NCBI GenBank assembly: GCA_977017575.1 | Contig: CDRNVI010000040.1 | Coordinates: 186,001-250,000, forward strand | Length of the DNA stretch: 64,000 nucleotides | Source of the DNA: Paramoeba atlantica | Taxonomy: Eukaryota > Discosea | Direction: 5' to 3' | Part shown: in pieces, positions 39,909-48,885 of the stretch | Position numbering within the stretch: the first letter of the stretch is position 1 | Layout: each line of letters begins with the position of its first letter | Made by a program: the position numbers and the translations under genes | The notes under the pieces: model-generated | Databases searched by the model: none | What the model was told of the DNA's origin: nothing | The model's input: only the letters and a program-made list of their open reading frames with translations

Positions 39909-40703
39909 ATGAGTAGCCCTACTATCTTGTCGTACTTGCACGAATTCAGTTCCCTTTCTGGGTTGAGCGTTTTGCTCTCCTGCGCAGTCGGACTGTCGGA
40001 CAACAAGGAATGCTCAGAGCCCAGTGAGGTTGCTGTGGTTCTAGATAAAACATTGTTCTACCCGGGTGGGGGTGGTCAACCGTGTGATATTGGCATTCTG
40101 GAAGGACCAGACTGGAAAATTAAAGTAACGAGCGTACGGTTTAATACACACCGTCAGGTGGTTCATCAAGGGAAAATAGATTACTCGTCTAATGATTCCT
40201 TGTCTTCGAAGGGGAACAATATGCCCGCAGTGGGATGTTCCACACGCCAGCACGTTGATGCACAAACACGTGGACTTCATAGTCGCTTGCATACAGCGGG
40301 CCATATTTTAGACATTGCCTTACTGGATGTTTTGCACCACAACGATAAAATGTCGGTTTATAAAGCGAATCACCACCCGGTTGGATCAGCAGTTGAATAT
40401 TCGGGTACCCTACCTTCACTGGTTGGCAACAAGACGGCCGCAAAGGAAACCAAATCGGCATTTATACGTGAGCTGGAGGATACGTGCAATGCGATTGTCG
40501 AACAAGACTGTCGTGTCCACCTTTCATTACAAACTTCATCCACTGATGGCAATCCCCTGCGACACATGTGGGTGGAAGGATACGACAGGAAAATACCTTG
40601 CGGCGGGACGCATATAAGCCATCTACGCGAAATAGGAAAAATGAGCATTCGAAAGATCGAAACAAAGAGTGGGGTGACGCGTGTAGCATATAGTGTGTCG
40701 TAA
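39909..40703 (+). CDS. AlaX-type alanyl-tRNA editing domain protein
   Basis: The start is ATG 39909 (MSSPTILSYL); the frame extends to 39879 but without an ATG. The 264 residues show the editing-domain pattern of alanyl/threonyl-tRNA synthetases: a glycine-rich YPGGGGQPCDIG, metal ligands in LHTAGH (H128, H132) and PCGGTHISH (C231, H235), then GKMSIRKIETKSG. No aminoacylation or tRNA-recognition domain is present, so it is a stand-alone trans-editing factor that would clear Ser- or Gly-mischarged tRNA(Ala). All four zinc ligands are intact. Confidence 0.9.
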   Translation: MSSPTILSYLHEFSSLSGLSVLLSCAVGLSDNKECSEPSEVAVVLDKTLFYPGGGGQPCDIGILEGPDWKIKVTSVRFNTHRQVVHQGKIDYSSNDSLSSKGNNMPAVGCSTRQHVDAQTRGLHSRLHTAGHILDIALLDVLHHNDKMSVYKANHHPVGSAVEYSGTLPSLVGNKTAAKETKSAFIRELEDTCNAIVEQDCRVHLSLQTSSTDGNPLRHMWVEGYDRKIPCGGTHISHLREIGKMSIRKIETKSGVTRVAYSVS

Positions 40704-40842
40704 AAAAGGGGTGTATTCTTAGTGTGTGTTTCTTTGGTTTCACGCAAGAAATGCGTAACTGTGAGCCTTTAACAATAGGCAGTTGTCTTTTTTAAATTGC
40801 ACGGAACTATACTTCTTCGAATTTATCGTTTGTTTTATTTGA

Positions 40843-41226
40843 ATGTGCGCCTCTCGCGTTGCAAATAACAATCAACCGGACGTCACATGGCAAGATCAGC
40901 AAAAGATTTGTCTCTTCGGAAGGCTCAACACTCGTCAACAGGAACTAAAAGAACTCATCCTGCAAAAACAAGATGACATTTCAAAGTTAGAAGACGCATC
41001 GGACGAAATCTTTATTGCAGACGAAGTGAAATGTGTGATAGGAGAGTGCTTTTACCCCACTGAGGTGGATCATGTTGAGAAGCTAATCTCTACGCGAAAA
41101 TCCGAGCAGGCCGTCAGTCTTCAGAAAATGCAAGGGGAACTGCGAAACATAGAAGAGCGCATGAGGCGTCTAAAGTCAGAGTTAAAAATTCGTTTTGGTG
41201 ATAGCATATACTTAGAAAACGATTAA
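40843..41226 (+). CDS. PFDN4: Prefoldin subunit 4
   Basis: This 127-residue protein has the beta-type prefoldin layout: an N-terminal coiled-coil helix beginning VTWQDQQKICLFGRLNTR, a short hairpin region (IGECFYPTEVDHVEKLI), and a C-terminal coiled coil ending LKIRFGDSIYLEND. DEIFIADE and the FG-x-x-I-x-LE ending are typical of subunit 4. Prefoldin hands unfolded actin and tubulin to the chaperonin CCT in the cytosol. Confidence 0.93.
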   Translation: MCASRVANNNQPDVTWQDQQKICLFGRLNTRQQELKELILQKQDDISKLEDASDEIFIADEVKCVIGECFYPTEVDHVEKLISTRKSEQAVSLQKMQGELRNIEERMRRLKSELKIRFGDSIYLEND

Positions 41227-41507
41227 ACTGTTTTCTAAATACGAGAGGACATTGGAAACGAATAATTTTGTGCGTTGCACTTAGGTAAACAGTTTAAAAC
41301 TAATTTAAACTTAAACTAATTTAAAACTTCAGATCACAAGCATGACTCAATTCACAGTTTCCAAATAGCAGAAATTTTACGTTGAAGCACAATATTGAAT
41401 GATATGCGTATGTAGCTCTCATCCACGTGCTTACAACGAACACGATGTACAATGTAAATTTATATGTATTTCACTCAAGTCATTTGTATTGGATCTCTTT
41501 CAACTTC

Positions 41508-42098
41508 ATGGCTCGAGGAGGAATGCCTTTTAGGGGTGGGAATGCGAACCAGTACGGTCGAGGCGGAGCCAGCGGAGGGTCTCGGGGGTATGGTGGAGGT
41601 TTCGCAGCGCGTGGGAGAGGAGGGCAAATGCAAAACCGACGCGGCGGCTTTGCAGAACCCGATCCTCCAGAATATGTCGAGGAAGTCGCTGAATATATCC
41701 ATGCATGTGAGGATAAGTTGCTTTTTGCTTACAACAAGAAGCCGTATACGGTTCCTCGATTCAACGCCCTTGTGTACACTCGAAATAAAGTTAAAATGGG
41801 GCGTATCGACGACGTTCTTGGGACAACCTCCAAAATCATGTTTTCTGTAATACCTGAGACAGGGGTAGAGGCGAAGAGTTTAGAAAAGGGGTTCGTCTTA
41901 TGCATCAGTCCTTCACAGATCACTCCACTCAACCGCTTTACGGATCCACCGAAAACGTTTGCTCGACGGGGTCGCGGCGGAGGTCCTGGTGGCCCAGGTC
42001 GGGGTCGTGGCGGCCCGATGCGTTCAAGGGGAGGCGACTTTGGGAGGGGTCGCGCGGGAGGATTTTTAAGAGGGGGGTTTGTATCGAAAAGGTTTTAG
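41508..42098 (+). CDS. GAR1: H/ACA snoRNP protein GAR1
   Basis: The chosen start is ATG 41508 (MARGGMPFRGGN), which begins an RGG domain; the frame continues upstream without credible coding. Both ends are Gly/Arg-rich (residues 1-50 and about 168-196). The central Gar1 core is clear: CEDKLLFAYNKKPYTVPRFN, LVYTRNKVKMGRIDDVLG and GFVLCISPSQITPLNRF. GAR1 is part of nucleolar H/ACA particles that guide rRNA pseudouridylation. Its length of 196 residues is normal. Confidence 0.95.
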   Translation: MARGGMPFRGGNANQYGRGGASGGSRGYGGGFAARGRGGQMQNRRGGFAEPDPPEYVEEVAEYIHACEDKLLFAYNKKPYTVPRFNALVYTRNKVKMGRIDDVLGTTSKIMFSVIPETGVEAKSLEKGFVLCISPSQITPLNRFTDPPKTFARRGRGGGPGGPGRGRGGPMRSRGGDFGRGRAGGFLRGGFVSKRF

Positions 42099-42420
42099 TA
42101 CATGAATAGATTCTTGTTAAGCGTATGCTAATTTAACTTAAGCATTGATACATGCAGTGTACTACATGTGTATACCGGAATATTTAACTGCTAAAATTAA
42201 CAGTGGGACTATTATCAAACATTATGTGTGTGATTCTGCGTACCAATTTCAAAGTTTAGCTCGGCAATATGTGATTACGGTTGAAGTATGTATTGTTGAG
42301 GAACTTTCTGAACAAAACTCTTCGTGTAATGTTTCCTTTAAAAGAATTTACGCGAACTTGGCAAACTGTAAGTCAATCTATTTTCTTCTCGTTCTTTTCT
42401 TAGATTTTTTGTACGCATAA
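42099..42420. other. Intergenic region before the SOD-like gene
   Basis: A 92-codon frame (42145-42420) ends with TAA immediately before the ATG at 42421, in the same frame. Its AT-rich, hydrophobic content looks like untranslated leader rather than gene. Confidence 0.4.
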
Positions 42421-43224
42421 ATGTTGCAATCTACACGTGTCGTTAACTGGATTTCTGCCTTCCAGCCTCGAATGAACGAACACAACTGCCACCTGCACAG
42501 TCCGTCTGCAATAACGCACGACGATGAATACGCAAAACGATATGCGCTTTGCCCGAGCCTCAGATTCTGGAATACATATCGATGCGTAGAGCAGGAAGAA
42601 CAAACGAGAAAAAAGCGGGGTTTCTTTCATTTGCCGAAATTAGATTATCCTATTGAACGAGGAGTATCGCCCTTATTTAGCCCGACACAGTTGAAAATTC
42701 ACTATCACCGATATCACAGAAAGATTGTGTCGGAACTCAACGAGCACACACTAGGAACAATGTTTGAGGCTCAGCCTTTGGATGTTATCATTCGGAAAAC
42801 TAACGCTGATGCCACACTTGCCACGTTGTTCCATGCCGCGACTCAACATTTTAATCACGCGTTCTTTTGGCGATGTATTACTCCTTTTGGGTCTACCATG
42901 TCACAGTCACTGCGGAACGCTCTGGTACTGCAGTATGGAAGCTTAGATGATTTTCAGGCTCAATTTCTTCAACATGCCTTAAATATTCCAGGCAGCGGGT
43001 GGGTATTTCTAGTGTGGGCGGACTACAAATTTGAGCTCCTGTCACTTGTAGATCCCGGAAGCTCGCCAATTGCTATGGATTATATTCCGTTGCTTAACTT
43101 AGATATGTCAGAACACAGTTACTACATTGACTACGAAATGGATCCAGCAAAGTACGTACGAAATTTTTTTCGTTGTATCAATTGGAATATAGTAGATAAA
43201 AACTGGAACAGATGTGTGAAATAA
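42421..43224 (+). CDS. Fe/Mn-superoxide-dismutase-fold protein, possibly mitoribosomal
   Basis: This 267-residue protein has an N-terminal extension of about 90 residues without a known domain, then an Fe/Mn-SOD fold. The metal ligands are in place: H94 (KIHYHRYHRK), H146 (TQHFNHAFFW), D228 and H232 (LDMSEHSYYIDY). GSGWVFLVWADYK and NFFRCINW match the C-terminal domain. However, the residue at the gateway Tyr34 position (bacterial numbering) is Ile, His30 becomes Tyr, and the usual Trp after the Asp ligand (D-x-W-E-H) is Ser. Mitochondrial ribosomes of fungi and trypanosomes contain SOD-like subunits (mS42, mS43). That, or a mitochondrial SOD with altered second shell, are the two options. 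Confidence 0.85.
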   Translation: MLQSTRVVNWISAFQPRMNEHNCHLHSPSAITHDDEYAKRYALCPSLRFWNTYRCVEQEEQTRKKRGFFHLPKLDYPIERGVSPLFSPTQLKIHYHRYHRKIVSELNEHTLGTMFEAQPLDVIIRKTNADATLATLFHAATQHFNHAFFWRCITPFGSTMSQSLRNALVLQYGSLDDFQAQFLQHALNIPGSGWVFLVWADYKFELLSLVDPGSSPIAMDYIPLLNLDMSEHSYYIDYEMDPAKYVRNFFRCINWNIVDKNWNRCVK

Positions 43225-43405
43225 TCGAAATTGTAAACTAGAGGAAACTACTGATGGAAACTAGAGGTACGCATCTCGCTAAACTAGTCGTACCTGCTTA
43301 AGATTGTCCCATCTGCGTTCATAGTGTTACTAATTTTATGTACTCAATAATACATATGGGCTAATATATAGTTACCTTATACGAACCCCTTACGTGCTAT
43401 GATGA

Positions 43406-45352
43406 ATGGTTGCATTTAGAACCCTACTCAAACTTTCTTCTATTTTGTCAGTTTGGCACATGGATCAGATCGCCTGCCAAGGACCCCAGGAAGAATTTCG
43501 TAGCTTTGGAATCCTGGGCACTCCGTTTCCGTCGACAAATTTACACTACGATGCAGTCTGCAAACAGTTTTGCAAAGCAATTAATTTACTCACGAAAGTA
43601 CGTTGTGGATACGCAGAGCCTACTCCAGATATGAAAGGGGTGATCGTCTACTGCAAAAGTAAGTACGACGTTGAGAGAATTCATAAGCTAGGAAAAATAA
43701 CCGTTGTCAATACAAAAATTCTCCTTGAACCTCTCAGTAGAACTTTCCTGGCAGAGCGGGCTACAAGATTGGTTCTCATTCGAAATCTTCCTACTGATGT
43801 ATGCGCGTTTTACACCAATTATTTACTTACGACTTCCCTGCGCAACCATTCTGAGGAGAGTCTTTCAGTCTACTACAACGCTAAAAGTGTGGGCCCTGAA
43901 GGTGTAACTGTCGCAGTGCACTTTCCCGAACATGAATTTCATAAATACAAACAGATTCAGCAAAAATTGAATCACAAAGAATTATTTGGTTGCGAAATCG
44001 AAGCAAGAATATTGAAACACGACGAATCAAACGTGAATGAAGGCTTCATTGAAAACGAAGATAGCAATATTTTGAGTAAGAAGAGTGATGCGCGGCGCGT
44101 GAACGCTATTCGAAAGAAGAAAGTACCAGAGGAAGTTTCATATGCACAAAGTCCAGTTGTCGAACTTCATATGTCACGTCCTTGCACAATGGAACAAGTA
44201 GAAGAAATTCTGGATAGCTATCCCTACTGCACGTACAAGAAAATTGTTTCTGCAAACACTAGTTCTCTCTCTGGCCATTCTATCCCCAAGTTATCTAAAA
44301 AGCAACTTTCGAAACCTTCCGCTGGTAAATCCAAGGTTTCACGCTACCATGTATTGCTGCACGATTGGTTTACTGCTTTATTACTTCGCTCCGCATTGCT
44401 GGCACCGGCCATTAGTCCGTCATCCCTGTGCGTGAAAGACGTATCTCTTCTCGGAAATATGACTTGGGACTCAATTCCACTTTCCTCGCATGGGCTCCCA
44501 GGCTCCCACCCCAATGATAAGCGCTACATTCTTTTTCTCTCCGGACTTGAAGGTGATATGGAGGTGATAATTAATCACTCTCTTCAAAGCTTATTTTCAG
44601 GGGCCTCATCTGAGATGGAAATACGCTCCATTGGGTTAACCACACAAACAGCCTTGCTTTGTTTCGAAAGTGAGCACAGTGCTGCACTGGTACATACGTG
44701 GAGGAGACCCTCGCTTTTGGGAATGCCTTTGGAATACACTATGATCCCACGCGAGTATGTTCCTATGAAAATTCCTTTATCGACACCAGAAAAGCCTTTC
44801 CGTCTTCGGTTCTTTGTACAGATAAACCCATCTTCCGCGGCAACTTATACCGAGAGTGTAGGACACGACCTCCTATCCTCTCTTGCGAATTTTCTTCGTA
44901 GGCGCGTCACAGGTCCCTTGGCTGGAGGATTTCTTACTTGCAGCTATGTTCAGGAGCGCGATTCCCATATTTTTTACGAAGACCAGAACGGGGATGAATG
45001 TCAAATATCTGAAAACCAAGATAAAACGAACTTACGTACGTTTGAGTATAGTATTTTATTTGTGCACTCAGCGTGTCCCGACGTTGCCGCAGTGCTTTCA
45101 CTCAGTTCCGACCGGAAGTCAAAGCTTTGGCGAAATCGTGACTCTGATAATGGAGAGCTTATCTCGGGAACTACTTCGCGAAAACGGAAGGTCGGATCTG
45201 ATTCGTGTGACGAAACACACCCTTTCAGCGCCACAAAACAATCATCGGATTATCCTAATGATAGTGCATCACTGCAACGGAAACCTCCACGCAGATTTAG
45301 TTGCTATTATGTACTCAACATGTACGTTCGAGGCGTAAGCGACACAATATGA
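43406..45352 (+). CDS. Hypothetical protein with RRM-like segments
   Basis: The 648-residue frame starts at ATG 43406. TRLVLIRNLPTDVCAFY (about residue 118) looks like the first strand of an RRM, and an earlier MKGVIVYCKSKYDV resembles an RNP1 strand. VELHMSRPCTMEQVEEIL and YILFLSGLEGDMEVIIN may begin further RRM-like units. A Lys-rich linker (KKSDARRVNAIRKKK) is near residue 230. The C-terminus is Ser/Lys/Arg-rich. None of the segments is strong, so an RNA-binding role is inference. I recognise no specific family. Confidence 0.65.
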   Translation: MVAFRTLLKLSSILSVWHMDQIACQGPQEEFRSFGILGTPFPSTNLHYDAVCKQFCKAINLLTKVRCGYAEPTPDMKGVIVYCKSKYDVERIHKLGKITVVNTKILLEPLSRTFLAERATRLVLIRNLPTDVCAFYTNYLLTTSLRNHSEESLSVYYNAKSVGPEGVTVAVHFPEHEFHKYKQIQQKLNHKELFGCEIEARILKHDESNVNEGFIENEDSNILSKKSDARRVNAIRKKKVPEEVSYAQSPVVELHMSRPCTMEQVEEILDSYPYCTYKKIVSANTSSLSGHSIPKLSKKQLSKPSAGKSKVSRYHVLLHDWFTALLLRSALLAPAISPSSLCVKDVSLLGNMTWDSIPLSSHGLPGSHPNDKRYILFLSGLEGDMEVIINHSLQSLFSGASSEMEIRSIGLTTQTALLCFESEHSAALVHTWRRPSLLGMPLEYTMIPREYVPMKIPLSTPEKPFRLRFFVQINPSSAATYTESVGHDLLSSLANFLRRRVTGPLAGGFLTCSYVQERDSHIFYEDQNGDECQISENQDKTNLRTFEYSILFVHSACPDVAAVLSLSSDRKSKLWRNRDSDNGELISGTTSRKRKVGSDSCDETHPFSATKQSSDYPNDSASLQRKPPRRFSCYYVLNMYVRGVSDTI

Positions 45353-45676
45353 ATTCTTTATTCATAGTGTCCTTTGTGCTATGAATTTTTTGAAAATCGT
45401 TTCGTTGATAATATTGCATATAAAGTAATACCACGTTTTTGTGGAAGCAAGGTATAGAGTAAAAAAATAGAGTTTCATATTCTATTCTAAGTTTTGGCTT
45501 CAGCTTTTATCAGTTTGTTTTCACTAAAGTTTATGTATTAATTTACATTGTATATTGAGACTTAATGTTTTTTTAATTATAATAATAATATTTTTTAATT
45601 TCAATAATGTGAAATAATTGAAATGATAGAATTTTTCTTCTTTATATCCAATGGATGTTTTTAGACAAAAAGCCGA
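45353..45676. other. Very AT-rich intergenic region
   Basis: No gene is seen. The sequence is rich in ATTATAATAATAATA-like stretches. A short ATG-started frame (45651) overlaps the next gene out of frame and stops after nine codons. Confidence 0.4.
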
Positions 45677-46780
45677 TTGAAAATTATCATTTCGGAAGTC
45701 ATATCTAAGCAGGAATTACGAGATTTCCTGCATACCTGTGTTCGGACAAATAGATGGGAACGAGCCATAGCAATCTTGAATAATCAAAATAAGCTACGAC
45801 CTCGGTGTTCTGTGCTGCTTTCCGTAAAGGGACTTCTTCCGTTACTTCTTTGCAAGAATCCGTCATGCGTTACAAACCTAATATTGCAGACAAGAAATTT
45901 TATACAAGCTTACGAGGAAAGAGTTTTGTTGCATGCGTGCTCGATGTCTGGCACACGAAGCAGTCCTCCTGGAAAGCCGTATCAAGGATATGTAAATCAT
46001 GCGACGATGTGCGGGTGGATATCTTCTTTGTGCTCTTACTTGCTTTTCAGTCTGTCATACATATGTCCCGATCAGGCTTTGGGTCTTGCGTGCAGACTCC
46101 AGAATCATTATCAACATTTTGGACTGAAAACATCTCCATGTCAAATTTCTCTGCAGTTCGCACTCTTAAGATCACTAGACACAAATTGCAGCCCTAAAGA
46201 AGTAACCAGGATGCTGCAAAGCTTTCCTTCAGAGAGAAAACTTCTGACTGTAGCTCTGCTTCGCCACTATTATCAGAACAATAACGTGGTAGAAACGATG
46301 GCTTTTTTTAATGACGCAAAAATGATGAAGTATGTTACATCTACTCATTATGTGTATTTAGGAGCCATAGCTCGGAGGCGTGAATATTGGATTGAGGCCT
46401 CCGAACTGATTCTAGAACACTCTGAGAAAGAAGAAATCTCTCGTTGCCCACCATTGGCTTGTACATTAGCGCGTACTCTATATAAAGGAGGTAATTGGAA
46501 CGATGCTTTGAAAATTTTGGTTACACCTTTTCAAGGAACAGTTGAAAAGTTTCTTAAAGCACTTCACTATACTTCATCTGCATCTTTCGATGGTGCCCCG
46601 CTAGCTCTTGGTGCACCTCCCTCAGATCCCATTCACCTGCATTTACGAAATATGCTTCGCGACGCGTTACTCATATGTAACAGAATGAACCAAAATATTC
46701 TCGCCAAGAAACTAAAGATTCGCGCCCAAAATTTACGTGTACTCGCTTCAAAAAGAGTTTTGCGGAACAACGAACAATGA
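45677..46780 (+). CDS. PPR-like helical-repeat protein, start uncertain
   Basis: A coding frame is open from 45665 (after TAG 45662) to 46780, but its first ATG is at 45944, about 90 codons in. The upstream part (KQELRDFLHTCVRTNRWERA) looks like a genuine helical repeat, so the true start is unclear: a non-ATG start, an upstream exon or a small sequence error are possible. Repeated helix pairs of about 35 residues follow (LLTVALLRHYYQNNNVVETM, YVYLGAIARRREYWIEASEL, CTLARTLYKGGNWNDALKIL), resembling pentatricopeptide repeats. PPR proteins bind organellar RNA. The coordinate given is the 5'-most non-ATG (TTG) codon, not a proven start. Confidence 0.65.
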   Translation: MKIIISEVISKQELRDFLHTCVRTNRWERAIAILNNQNKLRPRCSVLLSVKGLLPLLLCKNPSCVTNLILQTRNFIQAYEERVLLHACSMSGTRSSPPGKPYQGYVNHATMCGWISSLCSYLLFSLSYICPDQALGLACRLQNHYQHFGLKTSPCQISLQFALLRSLDTNCSPKEVTRMLQSFPSERKLLTVALLRHYYQNNNVVETMAFFNDAKMMKYVTSTHYVYLGAIARRREYWIEASELILEHSEKEEISRCPPLACTLARTLYKGGNWNDALKILVTPFQGTVEKFLKALHYTSSASFDGAPLALGAPPSDPIHLHLRNMLRDALLICNRMNQNILAKKLKIRAQNLRVLASKRVLRNNEQ

Positions 46781-46985
46781 TCAAGCAATGATCACTGAAT
46801 TCGCATTATAACTACTACGGCAGACCCCCCAGTAAGAGAATAGTTTTTTGGTCAAAATAGCCAAATCTCTCTTCCTGGGGGGACATGCTTTCTTGACCAG
46901 CTTTCTCTTTTCTGTCAACTTTCGTGACAAATTTTCCTTATTCTTGTTTTCTCAAGGCGTGTTAGAACACATATTTGGGTGGGTT

Positions 46986-47190
46986 TATGCTGCGAGCTTC
47001 GCATTGAAAACTACCTCCGCGTTTAACGAAGCGACTAAAAAAGTAAATTTGGCCAGGAAAGCCGAAGAAACAGGAAGGATTTACATGTAAGCCAAAAATG
47101 ATGATTCTTAGGTACAAATGGGGCCATTTTCGCGTATTTGCTTTCAGAGCACTAAATCCTACATCTGCACGTCTGGAGCCAAAGCGGACG
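46986..47190 (-). repeat. Half hairpin and adjoining repeat sequence
   Basis: GCTTCGCATTGAAAACTACC and GCGTTTAACGAAGCGACTAA (46986-47042) match one arm of the hairpin element. The next bases to about 47190 match, in reverse complement, the sequence left of the hairpin in copy (a) (about 9640-9760). Confidence 0.65.
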
Positions 47191-47753
47191 CGGTGAGAGC
47201 GGTCATTCCTCGAGTTAGTTCACCTTGTACCAGGAGTTCTGCCGGAACTTCTGTTCGCATCACTCCAACATGAGTAGAAGCTGATCGTTGCTTTTCGAGG
47301 ACGCTAACTGCGTTCTCCCAGAGTGAGGCATAATCCCCGGCCTGTCAGCGAGTAGGATATACAATGTATGTTTCGACCTCCACGGTGAGTGGCGGGGAGC
47401 ACACACTTCGGCAGCATGGCCAACAGAGTCCAAGCGGTTATGGTGTTTTCTTTCGCTGCGGCGCAAAGCACGTCTGAACGCACGGCGGCCCATAGTTGCC
47501 GGCATCGATACGAAACATTTTTGCAAGTGTTAATCGAGGTAATGCACACCGTGGCGAGCGATGGTAAACTGTCTATGGCGTTGTCAGCTATGTCGGATGG
47601 TAAATCCTGCACTTGTTTTGACGTGGGTATAGGCGTGTTGATACTTGGGGTACAAGAGGTGAGGTGTGAGCTCTTCTTGACTAGGTCATAGTTTTTCCTC
47701 CATGAGGGGTAACAGAACCTCGGCGGTCCACCATTCCTCGGAAATGGTTTCAC
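47190..47753 (-). pseudogene. Fragment of a retroelement protein, region before the reverse transcriptase
   Basis: On the minus strand the frames read LWAAVRSDVLCAAA, ITAWTLLAMLPKCVLPA and HRGGRN, then in another frame LWENAVSVLEKQR and ELTRGMTALTASALAP. W-x-LL-x-LPK-x-VL followed by an RGG is common in the segment that precedes the RT domain in non-LTR polyproteins. No RT motif is reached because the sequence ends in repeats. The family is distinct from element B. Confidence 0.45.
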
Positions 47754-48118
47754 TGCGTCGCAGGGCGACGTGGTTGAAAAAAGCTTGCCATTGACCTGTG
47801 TGGGACGCCTAGCTCCAGGAACACCATTCAGCCGGGCATTCGCGGGTCTCGCTTGGCATCAGCTTCGAGAGTGTAGTTACACTGATGCTACTCGAGTGAA
47901 GGAGAACGAAGCGTTGATCTGAGTACGACTTTTTGCCCCCCCCACGGAACACTTCCGTCTGCTTGCCGTGCAGGGTCCATCCCGTGTTGGCTTCCAGTTC
48001 TTGGGACGCTTACACAAGAACAATAAAAGCAGATATTTTAGATTTTCCCCTACTTTCTTCAAATTTTGCACCCCCCCTTATTTAATAGTCCTTTTTCCCG
48101 AAAAGCGGTAACAATTAA
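47754..48118. other. Spacer without recognised feature
   Basis: I see no gene or clear repeat in these 365 bases, apart from a C-run (about 47938) and T-rich stretches. Confidence 0.35.
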
Positions 48119-48661
48119 GAGAGTTGAAACCTGTTAAGTTTTGCCGGGTTTTGCCAGGTTTTGCCAGGACACCTATTTTGGGGGGTGTCATTTTGGGAGA
48201 CGTGTCACGGCTTCAAGAAGGGGTATCTTGTGAAAACAACGGCGTAGAAAGCTAGTATAGGTCCCCAACTCTCAAACTACTACAGGTGAAACGATTTTGA
48301 AAAACTATTTTTTAAGCCATATTTTTCGTCAAGTTGACTTTTTTTTCAATTTTCTTTTCAGAAAAAACAGAACTTGGCGGCCCCGTACTGTTGATACTAG
48401 GGGGAGTCGTCCTCGAGTACGGAGGTAGAAAATGTGCGCGAAGACCTGTGCTATCCCGAAGATGTGCTATCCTTTCTGGGGGTTTATTTCGAAAAACATT
48501 TTTTTCAAAATTTTCATTTTTTGTGGCGCGAAAATGTTATGCAGCGCACGATGGAGACCAAGTATGTTCTTCACTATTTTTGACAAAGTACTTTTCTTCG
48601 CCACGTCAATGAGGAATATGCGGGTTTTGCCAGGTTTTGCCTTTCATAGGTTTCAACCCTC
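48119..48661 (+). repeat. Interspersed repeat copy (d) of the two-block family, with GTTTTGCC ends
   Basis: It starts GAGAGTTGAAACC and ends GGTTTCAACCCTC, a 13-bp inverted terminal repeat with one mismatch. Next to each end lie direct repeats of GTTTTGCC(A/G)G. Block 1 (48211-48311) and block 2 (about 48358-48535) are in the usual order. It is about 540 bp and equals the empty form of the 61.1-kb copy. Confidence 0.8.
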
Positions 48662-48885
48662 TATGTGGGGGGGTACAACATTTTCGAGCCCCATTAAATG
48701 TCTAAAATGCCTAGAAATACCATTTTTACTTGTCAATAAATTTGTGAATAATAACAGGGGCGTTTACGTTTCTAGCCCCTTTTGATTTTTGATGTGAATA
48801 TTTTGGATAAGAATGATATTGTGATAAGAATAATACGTTGAGGTTCTTTTATATGTCGGACCGATTTTCAGACTAAGACTGCCAC

